Source of the DNA: Candidatus Altarchaeales archaeon
GTDB taxonomy: Archaea; Altiarchaeota; Altiarchaeia; IMC4; QMZM01
Assembly (NCBI GenBank): GCA_003663115.1
Contig: QMZJ01000063.1
Location: forward strand, 1 to 7,512
Reading direction: 5' to 3'
Length of the DNA: 7,512 nucleotides
Position numbers and translations under genes: made by a program. This document shows positions 1-4,892 of this stretch, piece after piece. The notes under the pieces are model-generated. The model was not told where the DNA came from and made no database searches. It saw only the letters and a program-made list of their open reading frames with translations. Each line of letters opens with the position of its first letter. Position 1 is the first letter of the stretch.

Positions 1-24
1 ATATAGAATTCAATATTATATAAA

Positions 25-207
25 ATGAAAATCCGAGAATTTTTGAGGGATGAACGGGGAATTGAAACCAGAGTTTTAGTTTTTATCCTTGCCGCGGTGA
101 TCCTGGTGTTACTTATTACGGTGATAACGGGCGTTATGAACCAGGCAACGGACATGATTACGAGGGCAATAAGCAAGGCAAACGAAACCATGAACGCGAG
201 TATGTAG
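25..207 (+). CDS. Small pilin-like surface protein with class III-type N-terminus
   Basis: Encodes 60 residues. A charged N-terminus (residues 1-11, ending D-E-R) is followed by G12-I13-E14 and then a strongly hydrophobic helix at about residues 17-36. This arrangement of a short basic leader, a [RK]-G-I-E junction and a single hydrophobic helix is what archaeal type IV pilin-like (class III signal peptide) proteins look like, with cleavage expected near G12. The tail after the helix is only about 24 residues and carries two N-glycosylation sequons (NET 53-55, NAS 57-59), which suggests an extracellular C-terminus. The next gene starts 5 nt downstream with the same kind of junction, so the two are probably co-transcribed. 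At about 48 residues the mature form would be very small for a pilin, so it may be a minor or core-only subunit, or simply a small membrane-anchored protein. The family is inferred from architecture, not from a recognised homologue. The ATG is the only plausible start in view, and its promoter lies outside the window. Confidence 0.6.
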   Translation: MKIREFLRDERGIETRVLVFILAAVILVLLITVITGVMNQATDMITRAISKANETMNASM

Positions 208-212
208 GTAAA

Positions 213-680
213 GTGTTCAATAACCCTCCGAATCTGAACAGGAAGGGAATAGAGTCCACCCCATTTTATTTGATACTCTCCGGGATCGTTCTCCTCCTAA
301 CGGCCTCGGTCGTGTTTCCATCCTACAGCCAGTGGCAGGATACAATGAATTTGGGAAAAACCGCAGCTGAGGCTAAGGAAATTCTCTCTTCCATTGAATC
401 TGTCCATTCCCTTGGGGATATAGGCTCCATTCAGCAGACCGAATTAAATCTGCCCGCAGGATACGAGATCGAGGTCAGGAATACGAGCATTGTAATCAAA
501 AAGGAGAACAAAACCCTGAAAAGATACCCCGTGGATGTGGAGCTAATCTACAGGGGGAACAGATCCATCTCTGGTCCCGGGAGATACAGAATTACGATAG
601 TGTACTGGATAAGAAACGACTCAACAAACGAGGGTAAAGACTTCCTGATAGAGGTTGTTGATGGACAAACCCCTTCGTGA
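213..680 (+). CDS. Pilin-like secreted or surface protein with KGIE junction
   Basis: Encodes 155 residues from a GTG start. GTG is chosen because the next internal Met (residue 45) would remove the whole signal and helix region. The preceding AGGTA (206-210) is only a weak ribosome binding site. The N-terminus has R10-K11-G12-I13-E14-S-T-P followed by a hydrophobic helix at about residues 17-36, an archaeal pilin-like or class III signal arrangement. Residues 40-65 look helical, and about 75-150 alternate polar and hydrophobic residues in short strands, consistent with a small beta-rich extracellular domain. Four sequons lie in this ectodomain (N90-T-S, N99-K-T, N116-R-S, N135-D-S), fitting an exposed glycoprotein. 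It follows the 60-residue pilin-like gene by 5 nt, so the pair probably forms one operon and perhaps one surface structure. I do not recognise a named family. A generic single-pass surface protein is the main alternative. Confidence 0.65.
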   Translation: MFNNPPNLNRKGIESTPFYLILSGIVLLLTASVVFPSYSQWQDTMNLGKTAAEAKEILSSIESVHSLGDIGSIQQTELNLPAGYEIEVRNTSIVIKKENKTLKRYPVDVELIYRGNRSISGPGRYRITIVYWIRNDSTNEGKDFLIEVVDGQTPS

Positions 681-768
681 AATTATTGAGAGCTGAAGCT
701 ACTTAGATTCCAATCGCTTATTCTCTCATCAGACTTTTGTTCCAATCTACTCGGTCAGAAACTTATAA

Positions 769-1335
769 TTGATAATAGATGCCTGCCTTGATTTTCAGGG
801 AAAAGTGTGCTATTTTGGAGTTTTGGTAAATAAAGAAGATGCTGGATGTCTCTTTGCAACCTCTTCTAATTATCAATGTGAGATATCTATGGATGTCCCT
901 TATCCGGGAGAAATAAAAACCTTTGAATTTGAGATATTGCCGAATTATTTTATGTGACAGTTCTGAGAATACCAAAGCCAGAATTAAGAATTTATCCCTC
1001 TGTTCCTTCAAAGGTAAAAGTAGGAAAACCTTTTAAAGTAAAAGTGAAGATAGCGAATGAAGGTGATGCTCCTGCAAAGAACGTTTCAATTAAAATAGTG
1101 GGTTTGCCAGATTTTGCAACTACCACCGATATCTTATCTAAGGTAATAGGAGATTTGAAAGTGGATGAGATAAAAGAGATAGAATGGACTATAACCTGTC
1201 TTAATGAAATCTCAACTTCATTCAAAATTTCGCCATGAACTCAAATGTGCTGGCACTGAAGAGGAACAGCAGGTATATGCTGAGCAATTACAGCCCGATG
1301 GATACTATCACCTGCCTGAAAAGGGTCCAACTTAA
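769..1335 (+). pseudogene. Broken gene for a CARDB-like (Ig-fold) surface protein, two frameshifts
   Basis: Three pieces join into one sensible protein. Piece 1 (769-957, opening at a TTG right after an in-frame TAA at 766) reads like a beta-rich domain and ends in a typical repeat boundary, PYPGEIKTFEFEI. Piece 2 is in another frame (open from 933, stop at 1236-1238) and has the CARDB-like pattern P-K-P-E-L-x-I-Y-P-S, then V-G-K-P-F-K-V-K-V-K-I-A-N-E-G-D-A-P-A-K-N-V. Piece 3 returns to the first frame (open from 1195, stop TAA at 1333-1335) and reads HELKCAGTEEEQQVYAEQ. The first shift must lie in about 933-957 and the second in about 1195-1238; they are opposite in sign. CARDB domains are extracellular adhesion or scaffold modules. 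The region is visibly more AT-rich than its neighbours: 1081-1140 has 21 G+C of 60 by hand count, against 32 of 60 at 3841-3900 in leuA. Decay of an acquired or dispensable surface gene is likeliest, but indel errors in the assembly could give the same picture. An upstream start may lie at 661. Confidence 0.6.
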
Positions 1336-1339
1336 AAAA
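1334..1339 (-). terminator. Possible T-tract terminator of the PP2C-pyrK unit
   Basis: Six A residues on the plus strand give T6 on the minus strand, about 25 nt past the pyrK stop codon. Archaeal termination commonly uses such U-rich tracts without a hairpin. The tract also overlaps the stop of the opposing broken gene, so it may be chance in an AT-rich region. Confidence 0.3.
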
Positions 1340-1364
1340 GCTAAAGTTACGGCTTAATCATAAA

Positions 1365-2153
1365 TCATAAATCGCATCTGGACCCGGATGCATCCCTTTT
1401 ATATCTCCCAAACTCCGTACCCCGTAATTCCCTGGCGGTAAATACGGGGCCGTCCCTGCAGACCCTGAGTCCAGAGGGGTCTATACAGCACTGTCCACAA
1501 ATACCCACGCCGCACTTCATATATCTTTCCAGTGAAAGCTGACATGGAATCTCCTCTCTCAGAGAGATATCTGCAACCCTCTTCATCATGGGCTCCGGAC
1601 CGCAGGTGTAGATCTGGTCAAATTCTCTCTTTCTTATTAAATTTTCCAGAATATCACACGCGGAACCCTTCTCACCATACGTTCCGTCATCGGTAGCTGT
1701 TAGAAGATGAATTTTCTTTGATCCAAGTTTGTCTATCCAGAGGAGCTCTTTCTCTGTTACGGCTCCGTGGATAACCGTCAGCTCTCTATCTTCCCTTAAA
1801 ATTTCATCGATTAATGGCATTAATGGAGCCAGTCCAACGCCCCCGGCAACTATGCAGATTTTTTCTCCTTTTATTCTATAGCCATTGCCGTATGGTCCCC
1901 TGATCCCCACAAGGTCGCCCCTCCCGAGGGAGAACAATCTCTTTGTAAATGGACCGACCTCTCTCACAGTGATCTCCAGATCTCCATTCAATTTACTGAA
2001 GCTGAATGGCTTTTCATCAACATCTGGAATCCAGAGCATCGCAAACTGTCCGGGCCTCGCTCGAATTTTTTTGTCCAGTACAAAGGTCCTTACGGTGGGG
2101 GTCTCCACCCTTACCTCCAGGATCTTTACCATCTCGGGTGCATTAATCTTCAT
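1365..2153 (-). CDS. pyrK: PyrK-type electron transfer subunit of dihydroorotate dehydrogenase (FAD, [2Fe-2S])
   Basis: 262 residues, the usual PyrK length. PyrK passes electrons from dihydroorotate oxidation on PyrD to NAD+ through FAD and a [2Fe-2S] cluster in pyrimidine synthesis. The ferredoxin-reductase-like fold shows RPGQF (33-37), the flavin motif K48-P-F-S-F-S with Lys where Arg is common, GIRGPYGNGY (83-92), the nucleotide-binding VAGGVGLAP (102-110) and CGPEPMM (184-190). The cluster motif is C214-x4-C219-x2-C222-x9-C232, followed by R-D-G-P-V-F. The first 10 nt of the gene and one more base overlap the end of the PP2C gene (11 nt in all), so the two are probably translated together. 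A start at M8 is also possible and would remove the overlap. No pyrD is visible: the next gene downstream is broken and on the other strand. Related NAD(P)H-flavin subunits, such as sulfhydrogenase gamma or NfnA, share this fold, but the C-terminal cluster spacing favours PyrK. Confidence 0.85.
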   Translation of the reverse strand: MKINAPEMVKILEVRVETPTVRTFVLDKKIRARPGQFAMLWIPDVDEKPFSFSKLNGDLEITVREVGPFTKRLFSLGRGDLVGIRGPYGNGYRIKGEKICIVAGGVGLAPLMPLIDEILREDRELTVIHGAVTEKELLWIDKLGSKKIHLLTATDDGTYGEKGSACDILENLIRKREFDQIYTCGPEPMMKRVADISLREEIPCQLSLERYMKCGVGICGQCCIDPSGLRVCRDGPVFTARELRGTEFGRYKRDASGSRCDL

Positions 2154-2841
2154 TCTTTACCAGGATTAATGAGATATTGTCCATGCCCCCCATCTCATTG
2201 GCCAGGTGAACTAAATTATTGCACGCGTCCTCGACTGTTTTGCTCTCTAAAACTATCCTCTGTATCTCATTATCTTCAACCATATCGGTCAGTCCATCAC
2301 AGCACATCAGTATTATATCCTCTTTTTTGAGGGTTAATTCGGTCAGATCAACCTCGACATCCGGGAAGCATCCAACAACCCTGGTAAGGACAGCTCCGGC
2401 TGTGTGGTCCTCTGTAATCTGTTTAATCTCCTCTTCGTTTATTATGTAAAGCCTTGAGTCGCCGACGTTTCCAACGTATAGTTTTTCATTATCCAGGATT
2501 GCGGCAACCAGGGTTGTCCCCATCCCCCTGTACTGAGGGTTTCTCATTGCGTAATCAAAAATTTCCTTGTTTGCCTTTTTTATTCCAGACTCCAGTGCCG
2601 ATGAATAGTTTATCTCCTTTATAGCAGAAAGCAACTCCGTCATCAGGAATTTCGCAAGGATCCTCGTTCCAAGATAACTGGCAACCTCTCCCGCTGGGGG
2701 CCCTCCCATTCCATCGCCAAGGATCAGGATCAACTTCCAAGATTCTCTGGATTCGTGAATGGAGCCGATTCTCAGGACGATAATGCTGTCTTCGTCCTTG
2801 TCTCTGACTCTGCCGATATCTGATTTACAGGCAATTTTCAT
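2143..2841 (-). CDS. PP2C-family Ser/Thr protein phosphatase, compact form lacking the flap
   Basis: 232 residues, a soluble single-domain metal-dependent phosphatase predicted to remove phosphate from Ser/Thr residues of proteins. Family motifs appear in order: R13-D-K-D-E-D18, LGDGMGG (41-47), AGEVAS (50-55), MGTTL (107-111), VGNVGDSRLY (123-132), EDHT (144-147), LTRVVG (152-157), CDGLTD (181-186) and DN (221-222). The predicted metal ligands D18, D43, D182 and D221 are all present, so it should be active. Bacterial relatives such as PrpC, Stp and PstP carry about 20 extra residues (the flap) between the EDH and LTRALG motifs; here only A-G-A-V separates T147 from L152. The start ATG has no clear ribosome binding site but has a TATA-like box about 25 nt upstream, suggesting a leaderless transcript. 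It overlaps pyrK by 11 nt and is divergent from rps8e. No partner kinase is in the window, so the substrate is unknown. Confidence 0.9.
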   Translation of the reverse strand: MKIACKSDIGRVRDKDEDSIIVLRIGSIHESRESWKLILILGDGMGGPPAGEVASYLGTRILAKFLMTELLSAIKEINYSSALESGIKKANKEIFDYAMRNPQYRGMGTTLVAAILDNEKLYVGNVGDSRLYIINEEEIKQITEDHTAGAVLTRVVGCFPDVEVDLTELTLKKEDIILMCCDGLTDMVEDNEIQRIVLESKTVEDACNNLVHLANEMGGMDNISLILVKNED

Positions 2842-2860
2842 TCTATCAATCTTTTCTGGG

Positions 2861-2870
2861 AAAATTTTTA
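2861..2870 (-). promoter_or_regulatory. Probable TATA box of the PP2C-pyrK unit
   Basis: On the minus strand this reads TAAAAATTTT, centred about 25 nt upstream of the PP2C start codon. In archaea that spacing places the transcription start at or next to the ATG, fitting the absence of a convincing ribosome binding site. It lies in the 133-nt divergent region shared with rps8e. Inferred from position and composition only. Confidence 0.45.
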
Positions 2871-2953
2871 GTCAGATTATCAATTCTGCATAGATCCATA
2901 AATTTCGGAAGGAATGGAATTTCTGCCAGGTGGTCTGAATCTCAAAATGAGCA

Positions 2954-2960
2954 TTTTTAT
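2954..2960 (+). promoter_or_regulatory. Probable TATA box of rps8e
   Basis: TTTTTAT centred near 2957, about 27 nt upstream of the ATG at 2984 and about 18 nt upstream of the alternative ATG at 2975. Normal archaeal TATA-to-start spacing would begin the transcript near 2981-2984, which supports the downstream ATG and a leaderless mRNA. Confidence 0.45.
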
Positions 2961-2983
2961 CTGCAAAATCCAATATGGTAGAT

Positions 2984-3340
2984 ATGTACCACGGTAAGAT
3001 TACCAAAGCGAGGAAGAAGAGAAAGTACGAGATGGGCAGGGAGGCCGTTGAGACGACCCTTGGTGAAGAGAACAGGAAGAGGGTAAGGACCAGGGGGGGC
3101 AGGAGTAAGTTAAAACTGGTCTCTGCAAAATTTGCAAATCTTGTTCTTAAAAACAACAAGGGGGTTAAATGCGAGATCATCAGTTTAGTTGAGAACCCAA
3201 GCAATAAAGATTTTACCAGAAGAAGTATCATCACAAAGGGTGCCATTCTGAAGGTGAAGACACCGGAGGGGAAGGAGGTGAAGGCAAGGGTTACCTCAAG
3301 ACCTGGACAGGACGGGGTTTTAAATGCCGTCTTGCTCTGA
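2984..3340 (+). CDS. rps8e: Small-subunit ribosomal protein S8e, shortened N-terminus
   Basis: 118 residues from the chosen ATG, or 121 from the ATG at 2975. S8e is a protein of the archaeal and eukaryotic 30S/40S subunit that binds 16S rRNA. Diagnostic blocks are RKKRKYEMGRE (10-20), ETTLGE (23-28), RTRGG (35-39), VENP (69-72), IITKGA (82-87) and RVTSRPGQDGV (102-112), and the C-terminus ends NAVLL as in the family. The ATG at 2984 is preferred because family members usually begin with a short M-x-x-G sequence, and because the TATA-like box at 2954-2960 is 27 nt away. Neither start has a ribosome binding site. The usual N-terminal stretch with a [KR]-x-x-[ST]-G-G element before the RKKRKYE block is missing: H3-G4-K-I-T-K-A leads straight into it. 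No upstream in-frame start can restore it, because a stop lies at 2948-2950. Transcribed divergently from PP2C. Confidence 0.93.
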   Translation: MYHGKITKARKKRKYEMGREAVETTLGEENRKRVRTRGGRSKLKLVSAKFANLVLKNNKGVKCEIISLVENPSNKDFTRRSIITKGAILKVKTPEGKEVKARVTSRPGQDGVLNAVLL

Positions 3341-3370
3341 ATCTTCTGGTATTTTTAGACTCTTAACTTG

Positions 3371-3380
3371 ATATTTTATT
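3371..3380 (+). promoter_or_regulatory. Probable TATA box of leuA-ilvD
   Basis: ATATTTTATT lies in the 59-nt gap after rps8e, centred about 24 nt upstream of the leuA ATG. That spacing would give a leaderless or nearly leaderless transcript. A GAGGA sequence at 3393-3397 also precedes the ATG but is only 2 nt away, closer than a working ribosome binding site usually sits. No leader peptide or riboswitch-like structure fits in this gap. Confidence 0.45.
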
Positions 3381-3399
3381 TAATTCCAGAGAGAGGAAT

Positions 3400-4878
3400 A
3401 TGCAAAAGAAGATAAAAATTTTTGATACGACGCTGAGGGATGGAGAGCAAACTCCCGGGGTAGCCCTTACGATAGATAAGAAACTGGAGATAGCCAACGC
3501 TCTGTCGGAGCTGGGGGTGGATATAATTGAGGCCGGGTTTCCCATCAATTCTGAGAGCGAATTTCAGGCTGTCAGAAAAATTTCTAAGGAAGTAGACACC
3601 ACTATTTGTGGGCTCGCAAGGGCATTGAAGGAGGATATAGATGCATGTATAAAGGCAGATGTTAACCTGATCCATACCTTCATCTCTACGTCACCCCAAC
3701 ACATGAAGTACCAGATGGGTAAGGGTGAAGATGAGATCTATGAGATGGCCATTAGCGCAGTAGAATATGTCGTGGATCATGGAATCCCCTGCCTGTTCTC
3801 CCCGATGGATGCAACCAGAAGCGAGATGCCTTTCCTCATAAGGGTCTGTAAGGGGGTGGAAGAAGCGGGAGCTGGGATTATAAATATCCCCGATACCGTG
3901 GGGGTTATGTACCCCAGTGCAATGAGAGAATTCATGGCAAGGATCAGGAAGGAGATTAAGATCGATCTGGATGTTCACTGTCATAACGATTTCGGGATGG
4001 CTGTGGCAAATACATTAGCAGCGGTAGAAGCGGGGTGTAATCAGGTTCAGGTGACCGTGAATGGCCTGGGGGAGAGGGCGGGAAATGCCGATCTGGAGCA
4101 GGTAGTTATGGCATTAGAGACCCTGTATAAAATCAGGACCAATATTAAGACAAAAAGGATCTATCCGACGAGTAGACTAGTAGAGAGGCTTACGGGGATA
4201 CGGGTAATGCCCAACTTTCCGATAGTGGGCGATAATGCCTTCGCTCACGAGTCCGGAATTCACGTTCATGCCGTCCTTAAGAGGGCGGAGACGTTTGAGC
4301 CGATAAAGCCGGAGATGGTTGGAGCTAAACGGAGATTGGTTCTCGGAAAGCACATCGGTGTTCATGGCATAGATGTTAAGTTAAAGGAACTCGGAATAAA
4401 GGTAAACCAGAAACAGTTGGAGGAGATTACCACGAAGGTGAAGGACCTCGGTGGTAAGGGGAAGAGGGTAGTGGAGGAAGACCTGATTGCCATAGCGGAG
4501 GACATAATTGGAATGGTTCCCAGGGAAGAGAGGAGGGTGGAGCTGGTAGATCTGGTTTTAAATTCCAGATTGGGCAAGAAGCCAATCGCCTCGGTTATTC
4601 TGAGGGTGGATGGAAAGGAAAAGAAGGCCACAGAAGAGGGTGTTGGTCCCGTGGACGCCACCCTGAGTGCAATAAGATCGGCTATTGGTAGAGAGGAGGT
4701 CACGTTAGAGGAATATCACCTCGATGCCATAACCGGAGGATCAGATGCGCTGGCAGACGTTACCGTCAGGGTCAGCGACGGAAAGAGAACGACGATGGCA
4801 AGGGGCGTTCACGAGGATATCGTTATGGCATCTGTTATTGCATTTCTTAATGGATTAAATAGAATCTTGAAGCTTTAA
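3400..4878 (+). CDS. leuA: 2-isopropylmalate synthase
   Basis: 492 residues, normal for archaeal LeuA. It condenses acetyl-CoA with 2-ketoisovalerate to give 2-isopropylmalate, the first committed step of leucine synthesis, in the cytosol. The N-terminal TIM barrel (about 1-270) has FDTTLRDGEQTPG (8-20) with metal ligand D9, EAGFPI (44-49), CGLAR (70-74), TSPQHMKY (97-104), DATRSE (137-142), INIPDTVGV (161-169), HCHNDFG (193-199) with ligands H193 and H195, and NGLGERAGNA (221-230). A linker with GDNAFAHESGIHVH (277-290) leads to the C-terminal regulatory domain (about 380-492), with GVGPVDA (414-420) and GGSDALADV (446-454), the region that binds leucine for feedback inhibition in this family. 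EAGFPI and CGLAR favour LeuA over citramalate synthase CimA or homocitrate synthase AksA, though these relatives are easily confused. LGKHIGVHG (315-323) differs from the common GKHSGRH. It is followed after 14 nt by ilvD, a pathway partner. Confidence 0.87.
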   Translation: MQKKIKIFDTTLRDGEQTPGVALTIDKKLEIANALSELGVDIIEAGFPINSESEFQAVRKISKEVDTTICGLARALKEDIDACIKADVNLIHTFISTSPQHMKYQMGKGEDEIYEMAISAVEYVVDHGIPCLFSPMDATRSEMPFLIRVCKGVEEAGAGIINIPDTVGVMYPSAMREFMARIRKEIKIDLDVHCHNDFGMAVANTLAAVEAGCNQVQVTVNGLGERAGNADLEQVVMALETLYKIRTNIKTKRIYPTSRLVERLTGIRVMPNFPIVGDNAFAHESGIHVHAVLKRAETFEPIKPEMVGAKRRLVLGKHIGVHGIDVKLKELGIKVNQKQLEEITTKVKDLGGKGKRVVEEDLIAIAEDIIGMVPREERRVELVDLVLNSRLGKKPIASVILRVDGKEKKATEEGVGPVDATLSAIRSAIGREEVTLEEYHLDAITGGSDALADVTVRVSDGKRTTMARGVHEDIVMASVIAFLNGLNRILKL

Positions 4879-4892
4879 TACATTTAAATACA

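Noticed and set aside
13..24. AT-rich TATA-like sequence directly before the first pilin-like gene
   Set aside because: It abuts the ATG, whereas an archaeal TATA box should be about 25 nt from the transcription start. It cannot serve this start codon, and the real promoter is probably outside the window.
681..768. Possible RNA gene or attachment site in the gap after the pilin-like genes
   Set aside because: I found no tRNA-like cloverleaf, long inverted repeat or duplicated core. The stretch is better explained as part of the decayed gene.
1357..1373. Period-7 tandem repeat (ATCATAA, about 2.4 copies) over the pyrK stop codon
   Set aside because: Too short and too AT-rich to separate from chance, with no similar copies elsewhere in the window.
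2872..3246. Long minus-strand open frame opposite rps8e
   Set aside because: The plus-strand frame is an unmistakable S8e, and the antisense product has no recognisable family features. It is a shadow of the real gene.
4362..4703. Minus-strand open frame of 113 codons inside leuA
   Set aside because: It lies opposite the conserved C-terminal part of LeuA and is Ser-rich, as expected from antisense reading of this codon usage.
4882..4890. TATA-like ATTTAAATA before ilvD
   Set aside because: It is only 2 nt from the ilvD ATG and lies in a 14-nt gap after leuA. Co-transcription with leuA explains the arrangement better.
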